Shown: positions 37,187-47,206, counted from the stretch's first letter. The stretch is 64,000 nucleotides of DNA from Leucobacter chironomi DSM 19883 (GCF_000421845.1 NZ_ATXU01000003.1:212874-276873); one strand, 5' to 3'. Numbers and translations: made by a program. Notes: generated by a model not told the origin, from the letters alone.

Positions 37187-38155
37187 TCAGGGTTCGAGAA
37201 TCACCTTGCCCGTGGTGGCACGGGATTCGAGTGCGGTGTGCGCCTCGGCGGCCTCCGCGAGCGGGAAGCGCGCTCCGATGCGCACGTCGAGGCCGCCGTC
37301 GGCGATGGCCTCGAAGAGCTCCCGGTACCGGCCGGCGCGTTCCTCGGGCGTGCGCAGGAAGTGCCCCATCGACGGGCGAGTGACCGAGAGGGATCCGCCC
37401 GCGTTCAACCGCTGCAGGTCGAACGGCGGCACGGGGCCGCTCGCCGCCCCGAACAGCACGAGCTCGCCGCGCACTCGCAGCGCCTGCAGGGAGCCGTCGA
37501 AGGTCTGCCTGCCCACGCCGTCGTAGACGACGGCGACGCCTTCGCCGCCGGTGAGCTCGCGCACCCGCTCGGCGAAGCCGCCGTAGTCGATCACCTCGTC
37601 GGCGCCGGCGCCGCGGCTCAGCTCGCGCTTCTCCGGCGTGGAGGCGGTGGTCACCACGCGCACACCGCGCCGCACGAGCAGCTGGGTGAGCAGCAGCCCC
37701 ACCCCGCCCGCGCCGGCATGCACGAGCACGGTGTCGCCGGGTTGCGGCTGGGCCGCAGAGACGGCGAGGTAGTGGGCCGTGAGCCCCTGCAGGGGCAGTG
37801 CGGCGGCCGTATCGGCGGCGATGCCGTCGGGCACGTGCACGGCGCGTTCGGCGCGCACCGCGAAGCGCTCGGCGTACGTCGCGCGGGCCTCGGCGGTGGT
37901 GATCAGCTCACCGACGGCGAAGCCCTCCACGCCCTCGCCCACGGCGACCACCCGGCCGCTCGCCTCGGCACCGGGCGTGAACGGGAAGCTCACCCGGTAG
38001 GCGCCGGAGCGCTGATACGTCTCGATGAAGTTCACGCCCGTGGCGGCCGTCTCCACGAGCAGCTGCCCTGCCGCGGGCTCAGGAACGGGCGCCTCCCGCA
38101 GTTCGAGCACCTCCGGGCCGCCTGCCCGCTCCGCAACGATCGCTCGCATACTCAT
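37187..38155 (-). CDS. NADPH:quinone oxidoreductase, zinc-free MDR family
   Basis: This encodes 322 residues of the quinone oxidoreductase (QorA) branch of the medium-chain dehydrogenases. The N-terminal GroES-like domain has TGVNFIETYQRSGAY, the nucleotide-binding fold has LVHAGAGGVGLLLTQL, and no zinc-ligand cysteines are present. It would pass electrons from NADPH to quinones or other carbonyl compounds. It ends convergently with the lipoate ligase gene. Confidence 0.92.
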   Translation of the reverse strand: MSMRAIVAERAGGPEVLELREAPVPEPAAGQLLVETAATGVNFIETYQRSGAYRVSFPFTPGAEASGRVVAVGEGVEGFAVGELITTAEARATYAERFAVRAERAVHVPDGIAADTAAALPLQGLTAHYLAVSAAQPQPGDTVLVHAGAGGVGLLLTQLLVRRGVRVVTTASTPEKRELSRGAGADEVIDYGGFAERVRELTGGEGVAVVYDGVGRQTFDGSLQALRVRGELVLFGAASGPVPPFDLQRLNAGGSLSVTRPSMGHFLRTPEERAGRYRELFEAIADGGLDVRIGARFPLAEAAEAHTALESRATTGKVILEP

Positions 38156-38207
38156 GCTTCGACCCTACGCCGCCGAACCGGCGGGAACCAGGGGTGGCGG
38201 GCCGAGC

Positions 38208-40256
38208 CTACCCTTCGGCCCGGGCCGCCTTCCGCACGCGGGCGACCGCGAACGCCGTCAGCGCGAGGCCGCCGAGCGCCCAGAGCGTGAGCGCGACCGC
38301 TGCGATGCCGGCCCCGGACGCATCCGTGGCGATCGCCTGGAATCCGCCGAGCGCGGCCCCGATCGGGCTCGCATCGCCCACCGCGGCCAGCGGACCCGGC
38401 ACGGTCGAGACGATGCCCACCGCGAAGGCCACCACCAGCAGCACGAAGGCGATGAAGCGGCCGAGGCCGCCGAGCAGCGCCGAGAGCCCCTGCACCACGA
38501 GCGCGAACGCGACGCCCGCGAGCAGTGCCAGCCCGAAGAAGGCGGAGCCACGCCCGAAGTCGTAGCCGAGCGCCATCGGCAGCACGATGCCGGCCATGGC
38601 TCCCTGCACGGCGCCCAGCGCCACTGCGGGCACCGCGCTGCGCAGCGTGATCCGCCCGACGCCGAGTGCGGCCTCGCGGGTGCGGCGCCACAGCGGCGCA
38701 AGCACCAGGAACATCGCGAGCGCGCCCGCCCACAGCGCGATCCCCGCGAACAGCGGCACGCCGGAGGCGTTGAACAGCTCGTCGGTACCGCCGCGCGCCT
38801 CGACGGGCGCGATCGCGGTTTCGGCGAGCTTGTCGCGCTGCGCCTCGGTGTAGTTCGGGATGCCGCTCACGGCCTCGCCGAGCCCGCCCGCGAGCTCGCG
38901 CGCGCCGGCAGCAGACTGCTCCGCGCCGGAGGCGAGCTGCGAGGCGCCCTCCGCGAGTGCCGGGGTGCCCGCTGCGAGCTCGGAGGTGCCGGTGGCGAGT
39001 TGCGAGGCTCCGGCTGATAGTGCTGCGGCGCCGCTCGAGAACTGCGCGGTTCCCGAGGCGAAGTCGGCGACTCCGCCGGCGAAACGTTCGGCTCCGGTCG
39101 CCAGTTCCTCCGCACCCGTAGCGGCGGCGCGCACACCGCCTGAGAGCTGGGCGCCGCTGTCTTTCAACTGCTGCAGGGGAGACTCCGGGGCGCCGCTCGC
39201 CGCGCCCTGCAACTGCTCGATGAGCGCATTGAGCTGGGAAACGGCCGCCACCGGGTCGTCGACGGGAATCAAGCCCCCGCTGATCGCATCGCGCAGCTGA
39301 GTCAGGGGCCCGACTGCCGCACCAGCCCCGAGCTGCAACCCGGAGATCGCCTCGTTCACCCCACCGGTGTACTGCTCGACCCCGGTCGCGAGCCCGGCAA
39401 GACCTGGGTTGCCGGCCCCATCGCCGCTCGCCAGCTGGCGCACGCCGCCCGCGAGCCCACTGGCCCCGGCCGAAAGCTGAGCGGCACCGCCACTCAGGCC
39501 CGCCGCACCCGAAGCGAGCTCCCCCGCTCCGTTCGCCAGTTCCCCGGCACCGCCCGCGAGCTGCTGGGTGCCGTCGGCGAGCTGCGAGGTGCCGGTCGCG
39601 AGCGATCCGGCGCCCTCGGCCAGCTGCGCGCCGCCGTCCGCGAGCTGGGTGGCGCCATCAGCGGCTTCTCCGATGCCGCGGTGCAGTTCGCTCATGCCCA
39701 CGAACACGCTGCCCACGAACTGCGCGCCGAGCTGCTGGTTCAGCACGCTGGTGGCGGTCTGGGTGACGATGCCGCTGAGCGCGGTGTCGACGAGCCGGCC
39801 GCGGTCGCTCTCGGCGATGTCGATGTGGGCCTGCTGCGCGCCGTCGGGCCCGTCGGAGAGCGAGGTCGCCGCGGCCGAGAAGTTCTCGGGAATGGTCACG
39901 ACGGTGGCGTAGCGGCCCTCGTCGAGACCCTGCCGGGCGTCGTCCTCGTCGGTGAGCACCCAGGTGAAGTTGGTGCGCTCGGCGTCGGATCCGGATCCTG
40001 ATCCGGAATCGGAGCCGGATGCCGACCCGATCAGCTCGCCGGCCAGCACACGGCCGAGCGGCACGGTCTGCCCGTCGACCTCGACAGGCTGGTCCTGGTT
40101 CACCACGGCGGCCGTCACGGTCTCGAGGCGCTCGGTGGGGTTCCAGAGCCCCCACAGCAGCACGGCGGCGACGGTGAGCGGCACCAGCACGAGCCCGAGC
40201 AGGGTAGTCCAGTGCACGGGCTTGCGGCCCCGCAGCGGGGTGAGGGTGGCGCTCAT
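38208..40256 (-). CDS. YhgE/Pip-family membrane protein with long A/G heptad repeats
   Basis: The product has 682 residues: a membrane helix at about 17-38, an extracytoplasmic domain, then residues about 195-470 built from seven-residue units of the type L-A-x-G-A-x-x. Five C-terminal membrane helices follow. This is the layout of the YhgE/Pip/EsaA family, which includes phage receptors and type VII secretion parts. A Ser-Gly-Asp-rich run near residue 80 comes from a short GATCCG-like expansion. The ATG overlaps the stop of the upstream MMPL gene, so the two are co-translated. Confidence 0.88.
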   Translation of the reverse strand: MSATLTPLRGRKPVHWTTLLGLVLVPLTVAAVLLWGLWNPTERLETVTAAVVNQDQPVEVDGQTVPLGRVLAGELIGSASGSDSGSGSGSDAERTNFTWVLTDEDDARQGLDEGRYATVVTIPENFSAAATSLSDGPDGAQQAHIDIAESDRGRLVDTALSGIVTQTATSVLNQQLGAQFVGSVFVGMSELHRGIGEAADGATQLADGGAQLAEGAGSLATGTSQLADGTQQLAGGAGELANGAGELASGAAGLSGGAAQLSAGASGLAGGVRQLASGDGAGNPGLAGLATGVEQYTGGVNEAISGLQLGAGAAVGPLTQLRDAISGGLIPVDDPVAAVSQLNALIEQLQGAASGAPESPLQQLKDSGAQLSGGVRAAATGAEELATGAERFAGGVADFASGTAQFSSGAAALSAGASQLATGTSELAAGTPALAEGASQLASGAEQSAAGARELAGGLGEAVSGIPNYTEAQRDKLAETAIAPVEARGGTDELFNASGVPLFAGIALWAGALAMFLVLAPLWRRTREAALGVGRITLRSAVPAVALGAVQGAMAGIVLPMALGYDFGRGSAFFGLALLAGVAFALVVQGLSALLGGLGRFIAFVLLVVAFAVGIVSTVPGPLAAVGDASPIGAALGGFQAIATDASGAGIAAVALTLWALGGLALTAFAVARVRKAARAEG

Positions 40257-43012
40257 CGGCCGGCTCCTTCCAGGGTGCGCGATTCGGGTGCGGGCGGATC
40301 ACCGGCCGCCGACGGCGGTCGCACGAACACGGTGTCGCGCAGCAGCAGGCGCTCGGCGAGTTCGCGCGATCCGAGCACGATCACAGCCGGTGCGGGGCGC
40401 GATCCGCGAACGCCTTCGATCCCGGCCGCCGCGAGCGCCGAGTGGGCGCTCTCGACGAGCGAGAGCGGCAGCGGTCGCTCGCCCGCCGCCCGCAGGTCGA
40501 GCAGCACGATGGCGGGGCGATCCTGCAGCGCCTCGCGCAGCGATTCGGGGGCGGCCCACGCGGAGCGGGCGCGCAGCGACGCGGCTCGCTCGGGCAGCAG
40601 CAGCCCGTCGACCTTGACGGTGCCGGTGACGATCGGGGCGCGGCCCGTGAGCACTTCGGCGAGCGGCAGGGAGAGCGGATCGCGCGGGTCGAGCAGCAGG
40701 GTCTCGCCGGGCGCGACCCGCAGCTCGGGCAGCCGCAGGCCGCCATGCAGCGCGAGCCGCTCGGCCGCGATGACGGCGTTCGGCATCTCGGCGGGCCACT
40801 CGCGGTGCTCGATCTCGCGCGCCAGGCCCTCGCCCTCCACGTCGAACGCGGGCAGCACGCGCGACAGCCAGCGGGGCATCCACCAGGCACGGTCGCCGAG
40901 GAGGGCCATGACGGCGGGCACGAGCGTCATGCGCACGATGAAGGCGTCGACGAACACGCCGACCGCGAGGCCCAGCGCGATCACCTTGATCGACGGGTCG
41001 CCCTCGGGCACGAAGGCGGCGAACACCGCGAACATGATGAGCGCCGCCGCGGTGACGACCTTGGCGCTGCCCACGAAGCCGCGGTGGATCGCGTCGCGGG
41101 CGCCGGCGCCGTGCACGTACTCCTCGCGGATGCGCGACACGAGGAACACCTCGTAGTCCATCGCGAGGCCGAAGAGCACGCCCATCAGGATGATCGGCAT
41201 GAAGCTCAGCACGGGCCCGGTGGAGCTCACATGCAAGAGATCGGCGAACCAGCCCCACTGGAACACGGCGACGACCGCGCCGAACGCGGCCCCCACCGAC
41301 AGCAGGTAGCCGAGGGTGGCCTTGATGGGCACCCAGACGGAGCGGAAGACCATGGCCAGCAGGATCAGCGACAGGCCCACCACGAGGATGCCGAAGGGCA
41401 GCAGCGCGTGCATGAGCATCTCGGAGACGTCGATGCCGACGGCGGTGAAGCCGGTGACGGCGAGACTGACCCCGTACTGCTCCAGCCACTCGTCGTGATG
41501 CTCGCGCAGCGTGTGCACGAGCTCGGTGGTGCTCGCGGCGTGCGGCCCCTCTTCGGGCACGACCTGGATGATGCCGGTGTCGGCGCCCCGGTTGGGGGTG
41601 GCGAGCGGCACGTCGGCGACGCCCGGCACCGCGCGCACCTCGTCGGCGAGGTCTGCCATGAGGCCGAGCGGATCCTCGCTGGTGATGATCGATCCGGTGA
41701 GCAGCAGCGGGCCGTTGTGGCCCTCGCCGAAGTGCTCTCCGGTGAGTTCGTAGGTGACGCGGGCCGGGTCGTCGGCGGGCAGCGAGGTCGCGTTGGGCAG
41801 CGCGAGACGCAGGTCGAGCGCGGGCACCGCGGCGATGCCGAGCGCCACGAGCACGGCGGCGATCGTGACGAGGGGCCGCCGGGTGACGACGCGCACCCAG
41901 CCCGCGAAGAAGCGGTCGGCGCGGGAGGGCGCGGGAGCGGAGGCGGGGGCTGCGGAGTCGGCTGCGCCCGCGAGTGCGAGCCGCTGCCGCTTCGGCAGGA
42001 TCCGCAGCCCGGCCATCGCCATGATCGCGGGCGTGAGCGTCACCGAGATGAGCACGGCCACGGCGACCGCGGCGGCCGCGGCGACTCCGAGCGCGGTGAG
42101 GAAGGGGATCCCGGCCACGGCCAGACCCACGAGGGCGATGATGACGGTGAGGCCCGCGAACACGACCGCCGATCCGCTGGTGGCGGTGGCGCGCGCGATC
42201 GACTCGTCGACGGCGGTGCCGGCCCGCAACTGCTCCTGGTGGCGGCTCACGATGAAGAGCGTGTAGTCGATGCCCACGGCGAGGCCGAGCATGAGGGCGA
42301 GCATCGGCGTGGTCGAGGTGAGATCGGCGAACGCCGTCACCAGGAAGAGGCCGGCGATCGAGACGGCCACGCCGAGGATCGCGATGAGGAGGGGCATGCC
42401 GGCGGCGATGAGCGAGCCGAGGGTGAGGATCAGCACCACGAAGGCGATCGCGACGCCGATGGCCTCGGTGGGGCTGATCCCGGGCACGGCGGCGGAGAAC
42501 GCTTCGCCGCCGTAGGAGGTCTCGGCGCCCTCGGGCAGGCGATCCCGGATGTCGTCGGTGACCCGCTCGATGCCCGCCACGGTGGTGTCGGAGACGCTGC
42601 TCACCTCGCCCTCGATCTGCACGGTGATGAGCGCGGCGCTGCCGTCGTCGGCGAGACCGCCGCTCGCCTCCTCGCTGAACGGCGTCTGCACTGCCGTGAC
42701 GGATTCGACGCCCTCGAGCTCGGCCGCCGCGTCGTCGATGATGCGCTCGTAGGCCGGATCGTCGGCGCGCTGGCCGTCGGCCGCGACCACGATGATGGTG
42801 GCGCTGGTGCCGCTGACCTCGGGGAACGTGCGCCCGAGCTCGGTGATGGCCTGCTGCGATTCGGTGCCGGGGATGGTGATGGGCGCGTTGGCGCCCTGTC
42901 CGAAGAGGGCGGCCCCGGTGCCGAGCAGCGCGAGCAGCACGATCCAGAGGGCGAGCACGAGGAAGCGGGCGCGGGTCGCCCAGCGTCCGAGGGCGTAGAG
43001 CAGCGTCGACAT
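40253..43012 (-). CDS. MMPL-family transporter with unusual C-terminal domain
   Basis: This encodes 919 residues. Residues 1-720 form a complete MMPL/RND-type exporter with 11-12 helices and a conserved DYEVFLVSRIREEY motif. Residues about 742-905 are an extra cytoplasmic domain that reads like a degenerate ABC ATPase: GETLLLDP where Walker A would be, VKVDGLLLPERAASLR, and PAIVLLDL like Walker B, with the P-loop Gly-Lys-Ser/Thr missing. ATG 43012 is chosen because the product then starts MSTLLYALGRW as usual; the frame to 43201 crosses the operator region. It probably exports lipids or drugs under the divergent TetR gene. Confidence 0.9.
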   Translation of the reverse strand: MSTLLYALGRWATRARFLVLALWIVLLALLGTGAALFGQGANAPITIPGTESQQAITELGRTFPEVSGTSATIIVVAADGQRADDPAYERIIDDAAAELEGVESVTAVQTPFSEEASGGLADDGSAALITVQIEGEVSSVSDTTVAGIERVTDDIRDRLPEGAETSYGGEAFSAAVPGISPTEAIGVAIAFVVLILTLGSLIAAGMPLLIAILGVAVSIAGLFLVTAFADLTSTTPMLALMLGLAVGIDYTLFIVSRHQEQLRAGTAVDESIARATATSGSAVVFAGLTVIIALVGLAVAGIPFLTALGVAAAAAVAVAVLISVTLTPAIMAMAGLRILPKRQRLALAGAADSAAPASAPAPSRADRFFAGWVRVVTRRPLVTIAAVLVALGIAAVPALDLRLALPNATSLPADDPARVTYELTGEHFGEGHNGPLLLTGSIITSEDPLGLMADLADEVRAVPGVADVPLATPNRGADTGIIQVVPEEGPHAASTTELVHTLREHHDEWLEQYGVSLAVTGFTAVGIDVSEMLMHALLPFGILVVGLSLILLAMVFRSVWVPIKATLGYLLSVGAAFGAVVAVFQWGWFADLLHVSSTGPVLSFMPIILMGVLFGLAMDYEVFLVSRIREEYVHGAGARDAIHRGFVGSAKVVTAAALIMFAVFAAFVPEGDPSIKVIALGLAVGVFVDAFIVRMTLVPAVMALLGDRAWWMPRWLSRVLPAFDVEGEGLAREIEHREWPAEMPNAVIAAERLALHGGLRLPELRVAPGETLLLDPRDPLSLPLAEVLTGRAPIVTGTVKVDGLLLPERAASLRARSAWAAPESLREALQDRPAIVLLDLRAAGERPLPLSLVESAHSALAAAGIEGVRGSRPAPAVIVLGSRELAERLLLRDTVFVRPPSAAGDPPAPESRTLEGAGR

Positions 43013-43047
43013 GCGTGCCTTTCGGTGGCGGCGCGGGCGGGATGGTT

Positions 43048-43109
43048 CGATGCACTGGCGCATCGCTTCGATACACCAGTGTATGCGTTCCGATACACGG
43101 ATGTATCGG
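43048..43109. promoter_or_regulatory. Three phased 18-bp operator-like palindromes
   Basis: The sites are CGATGCACTGGCGCATCG (43048-43065), CGATACACCAGTGTATGC (43069-43086) and CGATACACGGATGTATCG (43091-43108). Starts are 21 and 22 bases apart, two helical turns each. They lie between the divergent MMPL and TetR genes, upstream of both starts, and are the obvious binding sites for that regulator. Confidence 0.8.
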
Positions 43110-43149
43110 AAGGCTCCCAGCTTCGGATGCGCGTGAGAGAATGACAGGC

Positions 43150-43839
43150 ATGTTCTCCGCCGTCGACCCCCCAGCGCCGGGCGCTGCCGTGGACCCGGCA
43201 CTCAGCGCTCGTCGCCAGGAGACCCGCAACCGGCTGCTCGACGCCGCCGCCGAGGTCTTCACCGAAGAGGGCCTGCAGGGCGCCACCGTCGAGCAGGTGT
43301 GCAGCCGCGCCGGATTCAGCCGGGGCGCGTTCTACTCGAACTTCTCCAGCAAGGAGGAGCTGTTCCTCGCGGCCCTGCAGCACCAGTACGAGCGGCGCGC
43401 GGCGCAGCTGACCGCGCGCGCCGAAAGCCTCCTCCCCCACCTCCAGAGCTGCGCCGAGCCCCTGCAACCCGCCGAGGTCGCCGGCTACGTGCAGGAGTTC
43501 CTCTCGCCGCTCGCGGCAGAGTCGGCGTGGTTCGCGCTCGAGTCCGAGTTCATGCTCCTCGCGATGCGCGACCCGGAGCTCGCCCCGCCGGGCTTCGCGG
43601 GATTCCTCGACTCGCTGAAGGGCGAGCTGGCCGAGGTCGTCGAGAAGCTGGTCGACGCGGCGGGCCGTCGCTTCGTGCTCCCGGTCGAGCGCGCCCTCGC
43701 CGCCTTCGACGGCCTGTACGACCGATCGGCGCGGCTCGCGGCCATCTCCGGCGGCAGCGCCCACGGCGGCGCGGAGGACCTCGGCGATCGCATCACCGAG
43801 CTGCTCTTCGTGCTCACCGAAGAGGCGCCGGGCAGCTGA
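43150..43839 (+). CDS. TetR-family regulator of the MMPL operon
   Basis: The product has 229 residues with an N-terminal helix-turn-helix ([16 protein letters not shown], then [20 protein letters not shown]). The C-terminal ligand domain is not recognisable as a known subtype. ATG 43150 is 9 bases after GAGAGA; an in-frame ATG at 43141 is too close to it. It is divergent from the MMPL-YhgE operon, with three phased palindromes between, so it probably represses both. Confidence 0.9.
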   Translation: MFSAVDPPAPGAAVDPALSARRQETRNRLLDAAAEVFTEEGLQGATVEQVCSRAGFSRGAFYSNFSSKEELFLAALQHQYERRAAQLTARAESLLPHLQSCAEPLQPAEVAGYVQEFLSPLAAESAWFALESEFMLLAMRDPELAPPGFAGFLDSLKGELAEVVEKLVDAAGRRFVLPVERALAAFDGLYDRSARLAAISGGSAHGGAEDLGDRITELLFVLTEEAPGS

Positions 43840-43876
43840 TCCGCCGGGGCGCCCGCCCTCGCATAGAATCGTTCGC

Positions 43877-44482
43877 GTGCTGCTCTCCGATCACGACATC
43901 AACGCCGAACTCGATTCCGGGCGCATCGGCCTGACGCCCAGCGAGGCCTCGATGGTGCAGCCGTCGAGCGTCGACGTGCGACTCGACCGCTACTTCCGAC
44001 TCTTCGACAACCACAAGTACGCGGTCATCGACCCCGCGGTCGAGCAGCCCGAGCTGACCCGCCTCATCGAGGTCGACCCCGCGGAGGGCTTCATCCTGCA
44101 CCCGGGCGAGTTCGTGCTCGGATCCACCTTCGAGAAGGTGTCGCTGCCCGACGACATCGCAGCCCGTCTCGAAGGCAAGAGCTCGCTCGGCCGCCTCGGC
44201 CTGCTCACGCACTCCACCGCTGGCTTCATCGATCCCGGTTTCGAGGGGCATGTCACCCTCGAGCTCTCGAACGTGGCGACGCTGCCGATCCGGCTGTGGC
44301 CCGGGATGAAGATCGGCCAGCTCTGCTTCTTCAGGCTCTCCTCCCCCGCCGACCGGCCCTACGGTGCGGGAGCCACGTTCTCGCGCTACCTCGGCCAGCG
44401 CGGCCCCACCGCCTCGCGCTCGCACCTGAACTTCCACCGCGCCGATGTGACGGTGACCGACGAGGGCGCTCCGGGCGCGTAG
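43877..44482 (+). CDS. dcd: dCTP deaminase
   Basis: The product has 201 residues of the dCTP deaminase/dUTPase trimer family, supplying dUTP or dUMP for thymidylate synthesis. Conserved motifs are [30 protein letters not shown] with the catalytic Glu further on, and GHVTLELSN. The related mycobacterial enzyme is bifunctional, deaminating dCTP and hydrolysing dUTP; the same may hold here but is not proven by these motifs. The start is GTG 43877. Confidence 0.95.
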   Translation: MLLSDHDINAELDSGRIGLTPSEASMVQPSSVDVRLDRYFRLFDNHKYAVIDPAVEQPELTRLIEVDPAEGFILHPGEFVLGSTFEKVSLPDDIAARLEGKSSLGRLGLLTHSTAGFIDPGFEGHVTLELSNVATLPIRLWPGMKIGQLCFFRLSSPADRPYGAGATFSRYLGQRGPTASRSHLNFHRADVTVTDEGAPGA

Positions 44483-44542
44483 CCGAAGGGACCGCGGAGC
44501 CTCCGCGCGGGCCCGCCGGCGCCGCAGCACCGCCGCGCGATC

Positions 44543-46618
44543 CTATGCGCCCGGCGTCGTCCGACCCGAGGCCCGCACCCGCTCGTCGCGATCCGCCTGC
44601 GCCGCGAGCATCGCGTTGTAGGCCTGGAGCTCGGCGTCGCCCGATCGCTCCTCGGCGCGATCCTTGCGCTTCTGCTCCTTCGCGTCGCTGCGCGACCACT
44701 GCACGGCCACCACGAGCGCGAGCGCGAGCGTCGGCAGCTCGCCGATGCCCCACGCGATCCCGCCGCCCGTCGACTGGTCTTCGAGCGGCGTCGCCCCCCA
44801 GGTTCGGCCCATCGCGCCGTACCAGTCGGCCAGCAGCAGCCCGTCGCCGGTCATGAGGGTCACGCCGAAGAAGGCGTGCGATGCCATCGTCGCGAACAGC
44901 GTGACGAGGCGCAGCGGGTACGGGAAGCGGTAGGGCACGGGGTCGACGCCCACCATCGACAGGCTGAACAGGTAGCCCGCGATGAGGAAGTGGATGATCA
45001 TCCACTGGTGGCCCAGGTGCTCCTGCGCCGCCCAGCGCGCGATCGGCGTGAAGTAGAAGACCCACAGCGACCCCGAGAACACGACGGCGGCCACCGCGGG
45101 GTGGGTGATGATCTTGGAGTAGGGGGTCGCGACGGCCCAGAGGATCCACTCGCGCCCGCCCCAGGAACCGTCGGTGCGCCGCTCGACGGCGCGCAGCGCG
45201 AGGGTGACGGGCGCGCCGAGCACGAGCACGAGCGGGATGAGCATGGTGAGCATCATGTGGCCCAGCATGTGCACGCTGAACAGGTACTGCTCGTAGGCGT
45301 TGAGCGCACCGTTCGTCGTGTAGAAGAGCAGCAGCATGCCGAGCAGCCACGCGATCGTGCGACCCACCGGCCAGCGGTCGCCGCGGCGGGCGAGGCGGAT
45401 CACGCCGGCCAGGTACAGCGCCGCCCCGAACACGCAGACGAGCACCCAGGCGAGGTCGAACTTCCACTCGGTGAGGTAGCTCTCGAAGGTGAGCTCGGGG
45501 GGCAGCGGATCGCCGGTCAGCCATTCGGCCGGGCTGATCCGGCCGCCCTGGTCGCGCGCGGGCTCGAGCGCGACGGGCGTGGCCGTGCGGCCGAGCGCCC
45601 CCGCCACGCCGCTCGCCACCCCCATGACGGCGAGCTCGGCGAGCACGAACCACACGAAGACCCGCGTGCCCCCGCTCGCGATGCGCGGGATCAGGCGGGT
45701 GCGCTGCACGGCCCCGAACACGCCGAGCACCACGAGCGCCGCGGTCTTGAGCAGCACCAGCTGCCCGTAGCCGGTGCCGAGCAGGGCGTCGAGCGATCCG
45801 ATGCGCAGCCAGGCGCTCACCACGCCCGACGCCACCACGCCCACGAAAGCGAAGAGCGCCAGCGTCGAGTAGCGGGCGGTGAGCACCGCGAGCCGCGGCC
45901 GGTCGACGACCCGAGCCACGAAGATCAGGGTGAGCAGGCCGCCCAGCCACACCGCGGCCCCGAGCAGGTGCACGAGCAGCGAGTTCACGGCCAGGCCGTG
46001 CCCCGAGGCGCCCGCGGCGTGCCCCTGCTGGGCGAGGGGCAGGGTGGTGAGCAGGGCGGCGACGAGCACGAGCAGGGTGAGCCTGCGGCCGCGGATCGCG
46101 AATGCCAGCACGGTGGTCACCGCCGCGAGCAGCAGTTCGATCATCCACAGCTGCCCGAGCTCGATCTCGGTCACGAACATCGCCAGCCCCGCGCCGAACT
46201 GCGGATCCGGGGAGAACGGCTGACCCGAGACGTCGACGTAGGTGAAGAGGATGGTCGCCGCGCTCGCGACGGTGAGCACGGCGGCCGAGGCTGCGGCGAG
46301 GTCCATCGCCGCGCGCGTCTCGGCGGGCGGCTCCGCGGAGCGGCGCGCGTCGGCCGCGCTCGTGCGGACTTTTGCCCCGTGGCCCGGGAGGCTGGTGCCC
46401 GCGAGCGCCCAGACGGCCATCACGACGGCGCCGATGAGGCCCGCCATCGACACGTTCACGAGGGTGCGCGAGAGCGGCACGCCGAAGCGCACGAGCGTGC
46501 CGGGGTCTGCGAGCGTGCGCTCGTCGGCGGCTCCGCCGATCCCGAGCCCGACGAGCAGCGCCGCGAGGGTCGCCGCGAGCAGGAGGGCAGGAGCGAGCAC
46601 GCGCAGATATCGGGGCAC
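44543..46618 (-). CDS. Fusion of CopD-like and CtaG-like copper membrane domains
   Basis: The 691-residue product has two membrane modules. The first (about residues 1-350) is CopD-like, an integral membrane copper uptake or resistance domain (VLVAALLTTLPLAQQGHAAG, VHLLGAAVWLGGLL). The second (about 380-640) is the Caa3/CtaG cytochrome oxidase assembly domain with HMLGHMMLTMLIPLVL and repeated histidines. The C-terminal tail is charged. It likely brings copper to cytochrome c oxidase. The fusion is common in actinobacteria. Confidence 0.92.
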   Translation of the reverse strand: MPRYLRVLAPALLLAATLAALLVGLGIGGAADERTLADPGTLVRFGVPLSRTLVNVSMAGLIGAVVMAVWALAGTSLPGHGAKVRTSAADARRSAEPPAETRAAMDLAAASAAVLTVASAATILFTYVDVSGQPFSPDPQFGAGLAMFVTEIELGQLWMIELLLAAVTTVLAFAIRGRRLTLLVLVAALLTTLPLAQQGHAAGASGHGLAVNSLLVHLLGAAVWLGGLLTLIFVARVVDRPRLAVLTARYSTLALFAFVGVVASGVVSAWLRIGSLDALLGTGYGQLVLLKTAALVVLGVFGAVQRTRLIPRIASGGTRVFVWFVLAELAVMGVASGVAGALGRTATPVALEPARDQGGRISPAEWLTGDPLPPELTFESYLTEWKFDLAWVLVCVFGAALYLAGVIRLARRGDRWPVGRTIAWLLGMLLLFYTTNGALNAYEQYLFSVHMLGHMMLTMLIPLVLVLGAPVTLALRAVERRTDGSWGGREWILWAVATPYSKIITHPAVAAVVFSGSLWVFYFTPIARWAAQEHLGHQWMIIHFLIAGYLFSLSMVGVDPVPYRFPYPLRLVTLFATMASHAFFGVTLMTGDGLLLADWYGAMGRTWGATPLEDQSTGGGIAWGIGELPTLALALVVAVQWSRSDAKEQKRKDRAEERSGDAELQAYNAMLAAQADRDERVRASGRTTPGA

Positions 46619-46675
46619 CGAACCAGCCTAACGCGGCAAGCCGGGCGTCTCCTCGGCGAGGCTCCCGGAGACGCA

Positions 46676-46713
46676 GAAGACCCCGGCGGCGACGAGCGTC
46701 GGCCGGGGTCTTC
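46676..46713 (-). terminator. Hairpin after the HU gene
   Basis: GAAGACCCCGGC and GCCGGGGTCTTC pair perfectly around a 14-base loop, 14 bases after the HU gene stop. No long T tract follows on the - strand. It is also positioned upstream of the CopD-CtaG gene start. Confidence 0.7.
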
Positions 46714-46726
46714 CGAGGTGAAGAAG

Positions 46727-47005
46727 TTACTTCACGGCAGCCTTGAGCTTCGAGCCGACCGACACCTTGACGCGCTTGCCGGCGGGGATCTCGATGGTCT
46801 CGCCGGTGCGGGGGTTGCGGCCGGTGCGGGCAGCGGTGGTCGCGGTCTCGAAGGAGATCCAGCCCGGGATCGACACCTTGTCGCCACCGGCGACGGTCTC
46901 GGAGACGGCGGCGAAGAGGCCGTCGATCACGCTCGAAACGGCGGCCTGGCTCTGGCCGGTCTCGGCCGCGATCTTGGCAACGAGCTCAGTCTTGTTGAGT
47001 GCCAT
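46727..47005 (-). CDS. hup: HU-family nucleoid protein
   Basis: The 92-residue product is a histone-like DNA-bending protein. It begins MALNKTELVAKIAAETG, has the beta-arm signature GRNPRTGETIEIPAGK and ends at KLKAAVK. Unlike mycobacterial and many other actinobacterial HupB proteins it has no long lysine-rich tail. ATG 47005 has GGAAGGACAC upstream. It is probably transcribed alone, with a hairpin on each side. Confidence 0.95.
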   Translation of the reverse strand: MALNKTELVAKIAAETGQSQAAVSSVIDGLFAAVSETVAGGDKVSIPGWISFETATTAARTGRNPRTGETIEIPAGKRVKVSVGSKLKAAVK

Positions 47006-47206
47006 GTTGTGTCCTTCCAGGGCATCGACGCGAGGCGTCCGCCCCTGATCTGGTTCAGGTGTCCCCGCCCGGTGGGTGGGTCCGATCGGTTGATCGCGTA
47101 CGAATCTACCCTAATTCGGCGGAATCCTGCGGATCTCGCGTCGTTTTCATCGCAGAAACCCCCAAAAAGGGAGCGGAATCCCAGGCTGCAGGTCCCGCAA
47201 ACGCAA

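Noticed and set aside
40442..43144. 900-residue open frame on + across the MMPL gene
   Set aside because: It is dominated by His, Asp, Glu and Arg, typical of an antisense shadow, and crosses the start and operator region of the MMPL gene.
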